NCBI GenBank assembly: GCA_017935045.1
Contig: JAGBIJ010000033.1
Span: 1 to 51,565, forward strand
Direction of reading: 5' to 3'
DNA: 51,565 nucleotides
Source: Muribaculaceae bacterium
GTDB lineage: Bacteria; Bacteroidota; Bacteroidia; Bacteroidales; Muribaculaceae
Shown piece by piece: positions 8,530-17,200 of this stretch. Below the pieces are notes generated by a model that was not told where the DNA came from, did no database searches, and saw only the letters and a program-made list of their open reading frames with translations. Each line of letters opens with the position of its first letter. Position 1 is the stretch's first letter. Both the position numbers and the translations under genes were made by a program.

Positions 8530-9360
8530 TCAGTCATTTACGCGCAGCTCGTATGAGTCACCTCTGTTACAGACAATCTCCATCCCCGCTTTGGCAAGGG
8601 CGGCTTTAGTGCGTCTCACAAGGGTATATAGAGATTCCTCCGCATTACTTTTATTGCCCCAGAAGGTTTCGCACAATATCCTTTTATCCACTTTCATATC
8701 CGGCGCCTCAAGAAGCATCTGAGCAAACTGTCGTTGCATAGGAGTAAGTTTTATGCCTTCAAGCGATGGAGATACAGTAAGGGCAATAAGTCCGGTATCT
8801 GACTTTTTTGATTCCTTTCTTTTACAGATAAACATACTCGCCATTGAAAGGAGAGAAAGCGCGAACAAAATTCCCGGCAAAGTCTGGTCTGAGGCAACGA
8901 ATATGGTAGCCATGGAACAGTCGGCAAACCCTTGGACCTGTATTGCAAGCCCATCGGAAGCACTGCTCGGAATAAGCATAATGGAATCCGAAGCTATTTT
9001 GTTTCCTCGGATTTTAGGCGAAGTATGATTTTTGTCAACCAATGCGAGTGTGAAGTAAGCCTCATCTTTCAGAGATGTGTTCTTGAAATTGACATCAGAC
9101 GCCTGATAAATTAGTGGCTTATGCGTGGTTTTGTACATTTGGCGTATGGCTGCAACGGTGTCGGGGCGTGTCCACAGTTCACTGTTTTCATTGGCTAACG
9201 CAAACATCGCATCGTTTAAATCATTGGCGATGTTTTGTTTGGCGTTAGAATATGAGAAGCAACAGGAAATTACCGACGCTATCATTAAAGTTAATGGAAT
9301 AAACATTCCATAACGAAGGTCGGACCCACTGTTATTTGCTGTCGAATTATCTTGCTTCAT
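8530..9360 (-). CDS. Membrane-anchored winged-helix transcription regulator
   Basis: A 276-residue protein. There are a short cytoplasmic start, TM1 at about 18-38, a ~120-residue extracytoplasmic domain, TM2 at about 161-180 followed by the positive stretch KRKESKK, and a C-terminal OmpR/PhoB-like winged helix (about 200-276: KLTPMQRQFAQMLL, ESLYTLVRRTKAAL, NRGDSYELRV). It would sense something in the periplasm and bind DNA from the membrane without phosphotransfer. The order is reversed from ToxR/CadC, where the DNA-binding domain is N-terminal. There is no receiver or kinase domain. The receptor gene follows 96 nt downstream, with tandem direct repeats between them that fit its binding mode. 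The signal sensed is unknown. Confidence 0.82.
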   Translation of the reverse strand: MKQDNSTANNSGSDLRYGMFIPLTLMIASVISCCFSYSNAKQNIANDLNDAMFALANENSELWTRPDTVAAIRQMYKTTHKPLIYQASDVNFKNTSLKDEAYFTLALVDKNHTSPKIRGNKIASDSIMLIPSSASDGLAIQVQGFADCSMATIFVASDQTLPGILFALSLLSMASMFICKRKESKKSDTGLIALTVSPSLEGIKLTPMQRQFAQMLLEAPDMKVDKRILCETFWGNKSNAEESLYTLVRRTKAALAKAGMEIVCNRGDSYELRVND

Positions 9361-9460
9361 AGGAATGGTGGATTATAATATTATCCTACAGTAATAATAG
9401 GCTGTCCGTTGGAGACACCGGCTGACTGGATGGCAAGGATTTTGACAAACGCACCGTAAT

Positions 9461-9476
9461 TTAGGCTTAAGCCTAA
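9461..9476. repeat. 16-bp perfect palindrome
   Basis: TTAGGCTTAAGCCTAA is fully self-complementary. It lies next to the second copy of the 22-bp repeat. Its role is unknown: protein site or IS remnant. Confidence 0.5.
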
Positions 9477-9478
9477 AA

Positions 9479-9500
9479 ACACCGGGAAAATCCGCTGACC
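9479..9500. repeat. Second copy of the 22-bp IS-end-like repeat
   Basis: It matches 98-119 except for one base (CACCGG, A or G, then AAAATCCGCTGACCCG). Both copies have the same orientation, and each lies just downstream of a tRNA gene transcribed leftward. No transposase ORF is next to this copy, so it looks like a solo end. Confidence 0.5.
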
Positions 9501-9554
9501 CGTTCTATGCGCCGTCAACACGATTGGGGTGTAAAATTAGGTGTAGATACAACA

Positions 9555-9575
9555 AAAGCCTGATAAACAGGCTTT
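9555..9575 (-). terminator. Terminator of tRNA-Ser
   Basis: Minus strand AAAGCCTG / CAGGCTTT with a 5-nt loop, followed by T-rich TTTTGTTG. Confidence 0.8.
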
Positions 9576-9580
9576 ATTGC

Positions 9581-9666
9581 GGAGAGGACGAGATTCGAAC
9601 TCGTGGTAGGATAACTCCTACGTCAGTTTAGCAAACTGGTGGTTTCAGCCACTCACCCACCTCTCC
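9581..9666 (-). tRNA. tRNA-Ser (anticodon GCT)
   Basis: An 86-nt class II tRNA with a long variable arm. Acceptor stem GGAGAGG / CCTCTCC; anticodon loop TTTGCTAAA gives GCT, reading AGC/AGU. A promoter at 9751-9781 and a terminator at 9555-9575 flank it. Confidence 0.97.
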
Positions 9667-9750
9667 TTGAAGATTGACCGTTAGGCGGTCGGTTATTATG
9701 TCGCTTGCTCGCCGATGCCGCGCGGTGCGGTTTATCGGGGTTTGCGGATG

Positions 9751-9781
9751 CAAAGTTAGGAAGTTTTTTCGGTATGTGCAA
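9751..9781 (-). promoter_or_regulatory. Promoter of tRNA-Ser
   Basis: Minus strand TTG (9781-9779), 20-bp spacer, TAACTTTG (9758-9751). Confidence 0.75.
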
Positions 9782-9868
9782 GTTTTTTTGCTTATTTTTC
9801 TTGTCTTTTTGCCAAGGCTTTGAGTACCAATCGGTTTGATTCTACTGTCGGATGTCGGAAATTTTGAT

Positions 9869-9876
9869 TATCTTTG
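9869..9876 (+). promoter_or_regulatory. -7 box before the coiled-coil protein
   Basis: TATCTTTG, about 55 nt before the ATG at 9933; no clear -33 element. Confidence 0.45.
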
Positions 9877-9932
9877 TGGCTGAATCCCGGGATTGCGTCC
9901 CGGAATCTTTGTAACGTTTTAAAGAATAGCTT

Positions 9933-10286
9933 ATGTTACGCTTTTTCTTCAGTCTGCTTTTGTGCGGCGTGGCTCTATGCGGATGGGGCAGAGCCGATGA
10001 ATATGATATGAACAGAGCCAAGAGTCTTATTGCCGATGCGGAGTATCAGCAGCGTCAGGCCGCCGGTTATCTGCGTGAAGCAGAGTATTATAAGCGTCAG
10101 GCTGCCGGCCATGAACGGGAGGCCGATTATTATCGTCGTCAGCGCAAGCCTGACCGAGAGGCTGACTACCGGCGCAAGGCAGAGCAGGCGCGCCGGCGTG
10201 CTGAGGAGGAGCTGCGCAAGATGGACCGGGCCAATTCCAATGCTGCCGACTATCTGCGCAGCGCGGCGCGGTATCTTGAAAGATAA
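9933..10286 (+). CDS. Small secreted coiled-coil repeat protein
   Basis: A 117-residue protein with a signal peptide (MLRFFFSLLLCGVALCGWG, cleaved around residue 20). The rest is helical and very rich in A, E, R, Y and Q. It contains about three copies of a 14-residue repeat (AEYQQRQAAGYLRE, AEYYKRQAAGHERE, ADYYRRQ...), mirrored by a 42-nt repeat in the DNA from about 10037. Such a repeat suggests a long amphipathic helix or coiled coil in the periplasm. I recognise no named family. It is a single gene with a -7 box upstream and a long hairpin directly after the stop. Confidence 0.7.
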   Translation: MLRFFFSLLLCGVALCGWGRADEYDMNRAKSLIADAEYQQRQAAGYLREAEYYKRQAAGHEREADYYRRQRKPDREADYRRKAEQARRRAEEELRKMDRANSNAADYLRSAARYLER

Positions 10287-10331
10287 CAGACGGAGCCGTC
10301 TGCCGCTCAGGGCAGAGGCTCCGTAGTCTGT
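10286..10331. terminator. Long hairpin between convergent genes
   Basis: Nested arms ACAGAC/GTCTGT, GGAGCC/GGCTCC and TCTGCC/GGGCAGA form a 46-nt hairpin directly after the stop at 10286. It lacks a T run, so it may be a bidirectional terminator or mRNA-stabilising element. Confidence 0.5.
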
Positions 10332-10377
10332 GTGTCGGGAAGTCGGATTTAGAGGCTGTTTAGTATGCTACAGACTC

Positions 10378-10896
10378 TTATTCGGCGGCCAGAGGGGAGG
10401 GGGTGTTGTATGTGCGGCCACCCAGCTCTTTGTCCAGCATGTACATGCCGTATTTGTTGCCTTCTACGGCTTCGGCCGAGGCTACCATCTCGCGTGCGCT
10501 TTCTTCTTCTTCTACCTGCTCATCGATAAACCATGTCATGCGGTTGGCTGTAGCGAAATCGTTTTCATCGTGAGCCAGCATGCCGATGGCGTTGATCATA
10601 GCAGTCACTTTCTGCTCGTGGGCGAGTGTCTCGCGGAACATCTGAAGTACGGATTCCCATGTAGTGGGCACGGCTTCGATGGCAGAAAGCTCCACCTTGG
10701 CATCGCGTGAGTTGAGGTAGTTCATGAAGATACGGGCGTGATCCAGCTCTTCGCGGTACTGGATATAGAACCAGTTGGCCACACCTTTATAACCCTTGTT
10801 CTCAGCGTCCATCGACATGGACAGATAGAGGTATGCCGACCACATTTCGGCATTGATTTGCGCGTTGATTGCGTCGTGGATTTCCTTGTTAAGCAT
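10378..10896 (-). CDS. ftnA: Ferritin, non-heme iron storage protein
   Basis: A 172-residue cytoplasmic ferritin that oxidises Fe(II) and stores it in a 24-mer shell. The ferroxidase ligands are visible: E17 (NAEMWSAYLYL), E50 and H53 (REELDHARIF), E in LAHEQKV, and the Q-x2-E segment EQVEEE. The tail KYGMYMLDKELGGR matches bacterial FtnA-type proteins. The YciI-like gene ends 17 nt upstream on the same strand and carries the promoter (11237-11267), so the two are probably co-transcribed. In this group ferritin helps with iron storage and oxidative stress. Confidence 0.95.
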   Translation of the reverse strand: MLNKEIHDAINAQINAEMWSAYLYLSMSMDAENKGYKGVANWFYIQYREELDHARIFMNYLNSRDAKVELSAIEAVPTTWESVLQMFRETLAHEQKVTAMINAIGMLAHDENDFATANRMTWFIDEQVEEEESAREMVASAEAVEGNKYGMYMLDKELGGRTYNTPSPLAAE

Positions 10897-10913
10897 TTTT
10901 TTGTATGATATTT

Positions 10914-11213
10914 TTAGTCGTTGTCGGATAGTGCGCCGCGAGTCATCTCATCGGCGAATTTGGTCAGGTGGCAGCGCGTGACGCTGTAATCGGCTATGCC
11001 GTTCTGCCGGAAGGGGTCTTCATCAAGTATTTCCTGTACCCGCGCCGGCGCCATGTCGCGGAGGATTATGACTCCGCCTTTGCGCGGATCCTGCGGTCCG
11101 GTGGCTATCAGCTCGCCGGCTGCGAAATGGCGGTCGAGAAAAGCTCTGTGCGCGTCCAGATATGTGTCTACGCGCTCCAGAGCGACCTTATACTTTACGT
11201 TCGCTATATACAT
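10914..11213 (-). CDS. YciI-like protein
   Basis: A 99-residue YCII-domain protein with a ferredoxin-like alpha/beta fold (MYIANVKYKVALERVDTYL, GELIATGPQDPRKGGVIIL, ILDEDPFRQNGIADY). The conserved His (AHRAFLDRHF) and Asp (EDPF) of the family are present. Family members are proposed small enzymes or chlorite-dismutase-like helpers, but no reaction is established. The ATG at 11213 fits: the -7 box TAATTTTG is 24 nt upstream, and a longer in-frame reading would cross the promoter. It is the first gene of a probable two-gene unit with ferritin. Confidence 0.85.
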   Translation of the reverse strand: MYIANVKYKVALERVDTYLDAHRAFLDRHFAAGELIATGPQDPRKGGVIILRDMAPARVQEILDEDPFRQNGIADYSVTRCHLTKFADEMTRGALSDND

Positions 11214-11236
11214 CTCGGAGCTTCTTTTTAGTACTG

Positions 11237-11267
11237 CAAAATTAGTCAACTTCGCCGACATGGCCAA
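11237..11267 (-). promoter_or_regulatory. Promoter of YciI-ferritin unit
   Basis: Minus strand TTG (11267-11265), 20-bp spacer, TAATTTTG (11244-11237). Confidence 0.7.
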
Positions 11268-11305
11268 CTGCGTGTGGCAATAATTTGGATGTCGCGTTTC
11301 AATTA

Positions 11306-11337
11306 TTTGGGCGTGTGCGGAAAATTGGTTATCTTTG
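11306..11337 (+). promoter_or_regulatory. Promoter of the radical SAM gene, only 5 nt before the ATG
   Basis: TTTG (11306-11309), 20-bp spacer, TATCTTTG (11330-11337). The ATG is at 11343, so the predicted transcript starts at or within a few bases of the start codon (leaderless or nearly so). Confidence 0.65.
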
Positions 11338-11342
11338 CCAGC

Positions 11343-12383
11343 ATGAATGGCAACAAGAAGAAACGCAGATATGTCTTGCAGCAGCTTTTCTGGGAGGCCA
11401 CGCTGCGGTGCAATATGGAGTGCCGCCATTGCGGCAGCGACTGTCTGAAGGTCAGTGAAACGGCAGACATGCCTCTGGCGGATTTTCTGCCTGTACTCGA
11501 CGAAATCAAGGCTGCCCAGCCCGGCAGACTGCCGTATGTATTCACTTTGGGAGGCGAGCCTCTGGTGCGGCCTGATATATTGCGTTGCGGCCGCGAGATA
11601 ACGGAGCGGGGTTTCGTCTGGGGTATGGTCTCCAACGCAATGCTGATTGACGGGGAGATGATGCGGGCTTTGTCGGCCAACGGCTTGCGGTCGCTGGCTA
11701 TAGATGTGGACGGCACGGCTGCCGAGCACAACTGGCTGCGGCGCAATGATTCGGCTTTCGACCGGGTGTTTGACGCGATCTCACATATCCGTAAGGCTCC
11801 GCATCTGATTTGGGATGTAATCACGTGTGTACATTCGCGTAACATAGCCGTACTCCCCGAACTGCGCCGCATGCTTGTGGAAGCCGGTGTGAAGCGGTGG
11901 CGCTGTTTTACCATCGTTCCCATGGGGCGTGCCAAGGATAATCCGGAATTGTTGCTTACTGATTCGCAATTCACAGAGCTGATGGAGTTCATAGTGCAGA
12001 CGCGCGCCGGGGGACAAATCGACCTGTCGTATTCGTGCGAGGGCTATCTGGGAGACTATGAAATGCGCGTCCGACCATATCCCTTTCACTGCCAGGCAGG
12101 GGAGACGGTGGCGTCAATACGTGGCAACGGCGATATATCAGGCTGCCTGAGTATCCGGTCGGCCTACACTCAGGGCAATATATATCGGGATTCATTCTGG
12201 GACGTATGGACCAGCCGGTTCAGTTTCTGCCGTGACCGCGAGTGGATGCGTACGGGTGTGTGCGCCGATTGCGATGTCTTTGACCGGTGTCAGGGCAACG
12301 GCATGCATTTGCGGCGTGACGACGGCTCCCTGATGCACTGCAATTACCGCAGGCTGCAGGGCTTGTCGGCTATGCAGGATTAG
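11343..12383 (+). CDS. Radical SAM/SPASM enzyme, TIGR04133-like (rSAM/lipoprotein system)
   Basis: A 346-residue radical SAM protein. The 4Fe-4S cysteines are C23, C27 and C30 (CNMECRHC, followed by GSDC). Characteristic segments FTLGGEPLVRPDIL, GFVWGMVSNAML, FTIVPMGRAKDNPELLL and SYSCEGYLGDYE match my memory of TIGR04133. The C-terminal SPASM region has many cysteines (CQAGE, CLSIR, CADCDVFDRCQGNGMHL, C) for auxiliary clusters. The family is paired in Bacteroidota with a small CxxxC lipoprotein that may be its substrate; no such gene is seen next to it. The ATG at 11343 is chosen because the promoter ends at 11337. Its stop overlaps the stop of the convergent kinase gene. Confidence 0.85.
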   Translation: MNGNKKKRRYVLQQLFWEATLRCNMECRHCGSDCLKVSETADMPLADFLPVLDEIKAAQPGRLPYVFTLGGEPLVRPDILRCGREITERGFVWGMVSNAMLIDGEMMRALSANGLRSLAIDVDGTAAEHNWLRRNDSAFDRVFDAISHIRKAPHLIWDVITCVHSRNIAVLPELRRMLVEAGVKRWRCFTIVPMGRAKDNPELLLTDSQFTELMEFIVQTRAGGQIDLSYSCEGYLGDYEMRVRPYPFHCQAGETVASIRGNGDISGCLSIRSAYTQGNIYRDSFWDVWTSRFSFCRDREWMRTGVCADCDVFDRCQGNGMHLRRDDGSLMHCNYRRLQGLSAMQD

Positions 12384-14125
12384 AGTCCTTTCAGGTTCTC
12401 GATGGCAGCTTCATCGCCGGCCGCGGCTGCTATCTTCCACAGGCGCTTTGCCTCGGCTATGTCTTGCTTGACCCCCAATCCGTTGTAGTACAGATATGCG
12501 AGATTGCTCGTAGCGTCCGGATCTCCCTGATCGGCGCTCAGTTTGTACCACTTAGCTGCGTCCTCATACGACTGCGGAACTCCTGTGCCATCCTGATAGC
12601 ATAGCCCTAACTGAAACTGTCCGAGAGGATTATCCTGCTCGGCGCTTTTGCGGAACCAGGTTACAGCCTCATCGTGTGACTGCGGTACGCCCTGACCGTT
12701 GAAATAGCACAGACCGAGATTGAACTGGGCGTCGCTATTGCCCTGCTCCGCGAGCTCGGCGAACATTGCGGCAGCCTGCTCATACTTGCCGTTTTCATAT
12801 AGACTGATAGCTTCGTCTATGTCAGCGGACGTAGCCTCGCTGCTGCTATTGCCGGAGCTTTCAGAAAGTGTGGTTTCCTCTGTGTCATCGGCGTTTGAGT
12901 CCGAAGCCGAGCTTATGGCGAAGATGATGCCTATGACGACGACGATGGCAACCAGGCCGATAATCAGCGCTTTGACTATGGGGAAATGCTTTGCCGGCTT
13001 CGCTGCCGCCGGAATGTCGAGCATAATGGTAGAGCCAGACTGCATCGGTTGTTCCGATGCGGCCTGAGTTGTGATGACTGGCTGAGGCGGTGTCTGAGGC
13101 GGTGCGCCGGTTCCAGGCGTAGCAGGCAAAATACGTGTGGCGCCCGAATCCTCGTCCGCTGCGGTCACGGGTGGAGGCGGCAGCGGCTTATCGGTCTGTA
13201 TTCCGGCTGCGCCCTCCACTTCGCGCAGCAGCTGCATGGCTGCCTGAGTGCGCCGGGTCGTGTCCGGCTCCATGCCGTGGCAGATGGCCTGGACCAGGTC
13301 TTCAGACGCGAAGCGGGACAGCGGGGCCGCTACGGCGTCAATGCTGTGTATCTCGGTGGCTTTCTTGGGAGGCTCGCCGGTCAGACAGTTGTAGAGTGTG
13401 GCGGCCAGCGCGTAGATATCGGCGGTAGGGGAGTAGGAAGTGATACCGCCATATTGCTCTATGGGCGAGAAGCCGTTGGAGTAGCCTAAGGTGTTGATCG
13501 ACGAAGTAGGTGAGCCGCCTTCATCGTAATGCTTGGCGAGTCCGAAATCTATAAGAATAGGCCGGATGCCGTCGTCAGTCTTCTCAAGCATGATGTTGTC
13601 CGGCTTGATGTCGAGATGGGTAAGCCGCTCCTTGTGCAGCGCGCCGACAGCTGTGATGACCGGCGTCATCAGTTTCAGTGTCTCGTGGATGTCAAGGCGT
13701 CCCCGGGACTTGATGTAGTCGGCCAGCGACTGCCCTTCTACATACTGCATCACGTAGTATGCCGTATTGTTGGCCATGAATACCTCGTTGACCTTGACTA
13801 TGTTCTCGTGTATTTTGCCGAACGAAGCCAGTCTGGTCGCCTCGCTTATGAAGTCGCGCAGGCTGTTCTCCACTTTTCCTTGGGCCGTGGAGAGAAACCT
13901 GACTGCCGCGGTGTCGGACTCACGTTCGCTGACTTCGGAGAGAAAATGCTCTTTGACGGCGAAGTATGCCTTTACGCTGATGTTGCGCACCATGACGCTG
14001 GCCGACACGAGATAAGTAATGCCGAATCCTCCGGCTCCCAGTACCCGTTCTACTGTGTAAGTATTGAGATTGCTGCGCAAGACCGTGCCCGGTCTGAGAG
14101 TATGTCGTCTTATCTGTTCGTCCAT
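12380..14125 (-). CDS. Transmembrane Ser/Thr protein kinase with Sel1 repeats
   Basis: A 581-residue Hanks-type kinase. P-loop GAGGFG (30-35), Lys58 (FAVKEH), catalytic loop HLDIKPDN (170-177) and DFG at 193-195 are all present, so it should be active. The catalytic loop is HLD rather than HRD, so activation-loop phosphorylation may not be needed. A proline-rich linker follows, then one TM helix (about 384-404), then an extracytoplasmic acidic stretch and three Sel1/TPR-like repeats (about 463-575). The linker contains GATRIL and GSTIMLD, possible phospho-Thr docking sites. It is a paralog of the kinase at 45473-47053. Its promoter is at 14153-14183. Its stop codon overlaps that of the convergent radical SAM gene. 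Confidence 0.93.
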   Translation of the reverse strand: MDEQIRRHTLRPGTVLRSNLNTYTVERVLGAGGFGITYLVSASVMVRNISVKAYFAVKEHFLSEVSERESDTAAVRFLSTAQGKVENSLRDFISEATRLASFGKIHENIVKVNEVFMANNTAYYVMQYVEGQSLADYIKSRGRLDIHETLKLMTPVITAVGALHKERLTHLDIKPDNIMLEKTDDGIRPILIDFGLAKHYDEGGSPTSSINTLGYSNGFSPIEQYGGITSYSPTADIYALAATLYNCLTGEPPKKATEIHSIDAVAAPLSRFASEDLVQAICHGMEPDTTRRTQAAMQLLREVEGAAGIQTDKPLPPPPVTAADEDSGATRILPATPGTGAPPQTPPQPVITTQAASEQPMQSGSTIMLDIPAAAKPAKHFPIVKALIIGLVAIVVVIGIIFAISSASDSNADDTEETTLSESSGNSSSEATSADIDEAISLYENGKYEQAAAMFAELAEQGNSDAQFNLGLCYFNGQGVPQSHDEAVTWFRKSAEQDNPLGQFQLGLCYQDGTGVPQSYEDAAKWYKLSADQGDPDATSNLAYLYYNGLGVKQDIAEAKRLWKIAAAAGDEAAIENLKGL

Positions 14126-14152
14126 CGTCAGTATTTTTTGCTGGTGTCACTG

Positions 14153-14183
14153 CAAAATTACTCAATAATCTTCAGACGGACAA
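14153..14183 (-). promoter_or_regulatory. Promoter of the Sel1-kinase gene
   Basis: Minus strand TTG (14183-14181), 20-bp spacer, TAATTTTG (14160-14153). Confidence 0.7.
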
Positions 14184-14222
14184 GAAAACAAAGTCAAAAT
14201 ACGCGATGGCCAGACGTTATTC

Positions 14223-14259
14223 AAAAAAAGCGCGATACCCGTCGGAAGGGGTACCGCGC
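14223..14259 (-). terminator. Terminator of the T9SS cargo operon
   Basis: Minus strand GCGCGGTACCC / GGGTATCGCGC with a short loop and seven Ts, 26 nt after the stop of the 1530-residue gene. Confidence 0.9.
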
Positions 14260-14285
14260 CTGTGTTCAGAAAAGTGGAATGTCGG

Positions 14286-17200
14286 TCAGAGTATTATCAG
14301 CCTTTCGACAGTTGTGCCGGATGCGGTGGCGATAACTGTAAGGTAGTGGCCGGCAGGCAGACCGAGGTCTATGTCGAGAGAGGCGGAGCCATTGCCGGCA
14401 AAAGCGGCGCGGAGCCGTCCGTCGGTATCGTAGATGCTGACGCTTGTTATAGCGCTGTCAGCAGTGACTTTTACTGCGGAATGAGCCGGGTTGGGCCACA
14501 GGCCGGCTTTTACTGTGACACTGTCAAGACCGGAATTCTTGTTTTCTACTTCTGCAGTCAGTTCGTCGTTGGAGGGATTGATGTCATTTTCAAGCATAGT
14601 CGACGCCCTCACCGTAGCCTTGCGGAATGATGTGAACTCATAGGGCACAGGGAACTTGAACTCGGCTTTCTCTCCTGACTTGAGTACTCCTGACATCACG
14701 GCCATCTGAGGCATGGAGCCTATCTGGTAGCTCATAGGTATATCCTTGACGTCAGCTTCGCCGAAATTGGTAACCTCGACGATTACGTCGCAGACACCGA
14801 GATCCACACCGGTAACGGGCGATATGATGGCGGTCACGCCTACGTCTTGGGTAAGACAGCGCACTGTGCGTGTCGCAGCGTCGTTAGACATGTCCGAATC
14901 GCCGGCTACTTCCGTGCGGGCCGTAATGGTATAGTTGCCGCACTTCTTCATGTCGATGGTGCCGGGAAGCGTGTATTCCGCTGTCTCGCCGGCCTTTACG
15001 GAGGCTACAGCGCCGGTAAGTACGGCCGGTGTATCGGCACCCTGATAAAGCACTTCGACTTTTACGGGAATGTCGAACAGGTCAGTCTCGCCGTAGTTAT
15101 TTACGATGACAGTTACACTTTCAGCGTCACTCAGGGCATCGTCTTCAGGCGCAATGATTGCCGATACGCCGGAATCGAAGTCCTTTTCAGTAGAATTGAC
15201 GGAGGCGGTCAGCGTATTGTCATCGGGATTGATGTCGCCTTCGGCCGTGACGGTCACGGTAAATGTGTAGACTCCTTCCTCAAACATGTCGAGTGCATTG
15301 TCGAACGTGTATTCCATGCTCTGACCGGCTGCGAGCGACGTATCCACGCGGCCTGTCAGTTCGGTTTTGGCGGTGCCTGAAACCACACATTTCACGTCGA
15401 AACCGGATATGGCGCCCTTGCCGTTATTGGCAATCGCCACGGTAACTTTCTCCTGTTTGCCGAGTTTACCCGATTTGGGTGATACGAGCTGGCCGACGGC
15501 GAGGTCGACTACAGGCAGACTGGTAATGGTAAAGGCAGCTTCATTGTCGGACGGATTGATGTCCATCGGCACGACCGCGCGGCATACTACGGCATAGTCA
15601 CCGGGTTCATTGAGATCCACGCCATTGAAGCTGATTGAATACTTGTCATTGTCATTGGTCGCTGTATATGCAGTATAAATGGAATGATAAGTCTTGTCTC
15701 CGACAGTAAGCTCAAACGGCACACCCTGCACGCCCTGTTCGGCTACGCTGGTAAAGTCTACCGTTACCTTTTCATTGTCAGTCAGTACAGCGGGAGCGGT
15801 ATGCGAGGCAAGACCGCCAATCACTATGTCGGGAAGACTCTGCGCCTTCTCAATCGATACGGAAGCGCTGACAAAGAGCGACTCGGTGTTGCCGAGCGGA
15901 CGGATGCAGATATTATAGGAGCCATCCTCCGGCACTTCGAAGAATCCGATATAGCGGCTCAGCGAGATAGCGTCGGCTTTGTGCAGACTCGCTACAGGCA
16001 CTCGGATGTCTGTCGCGGCATTGTAGGCGAATACCTCGAAGTCTGTAGCGTCGCCCTCCTGTACATAGTAGGCAAACGAGAGACGTTGAGCGTCGCCTTT
16101 CCTGAGACTTACAGCCGGAGTGGCCACATAGTCGTTGGCCTCTGCAGTCTCGGGTGCGGCATACATATAGCCTACACCGATGGTACGGTCGGACTGGAAG
16201 CGGAAGCTGTCTCTGTTCAGGTTGAACGCGCCCATGCGCTCCATGGCCTCGTCGGGAAGCAGCGAGAACGGCAGGCTGTAAGGCTCGCAGTAGGTCAGAG
16301 TCTCTGTACGGGTATCGTTGTCAGCAAAGGTGTCTCCGTCAGTTTTCACACTGATAGCGAGTGTCTCGGAACCCTCGCCGCTGAATACGAAATCTTCAGG
16401 GAAGTATATCAGGTAAGTTGCATCCGGCTCGATGTCAATATTTGAGAATTGAGTGGATTTGACACCGATGGAAGCGGATTCAGCCGTAAGTGTCAGCGAT
16501 GTAACAGCTTCAGAGCCGTTGTTGCGCAGACGCAGGCCTACCGGGAAGCTGTGGATGCCGCTGATGTAGCGTGTCGGCAGTACAATCTCCTCTACAGACA
16601 GATCTACGGCTGTCTTTTCGGTCAGGCGGAATCCGCCGAGATACATGCGGTAGTCGATGGCTTTGTTGTCGATTACGGCGAACTCGAGCTGATATATGCC
16701 GCTTTCGGCGACGTTGAAGTCAAATATACCCTCGGTATATGCCGGCGATGTTATCTCGGCGGAATGAATCTTTCCGACAAGAGTCCTTTCGTTGCCGTTC
16801 ATACGATAGAGGTTGATGTCCAGAGGGAGTGAGCCGCCATCCATGCCGATACGGGCGTTGTACACCATCTTATAGGTCTTGCCGCCTTCCATTGAGATGT
16901 GGCGGGAGAGCAGACGGTCGTCGGAATTTGGCAGAGTGACTGTCGTGAAGCCATACATGCCGCCGCCGTAGCTGAACGAGTATGCATCCAGCAGATTGTC
17001 TCCGCGGGCCATAAATGTATATCCGTCCTGATTGGCGTCTTCGGCGGTCCAGCGGGCTACGTCGCGGCCTTTCTTGTTCTGGGATCCGAAATCAGGGATA
17101 TATGGTATATGAGTCACATCGCTCTCTATTTCGAACGCTATGCGGTCGTTATCCATATCTTCATCTCCGTCAATGCTTACCTCAGCCACTGCATCATAGA

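Noticed and set aside
10914-11729. 271-residue version of the YciI-like protein
   Set aside because: The extra N-terminal part runs through the promoter and antisense to the radical SAM gene; the family ends at about 100 residues.
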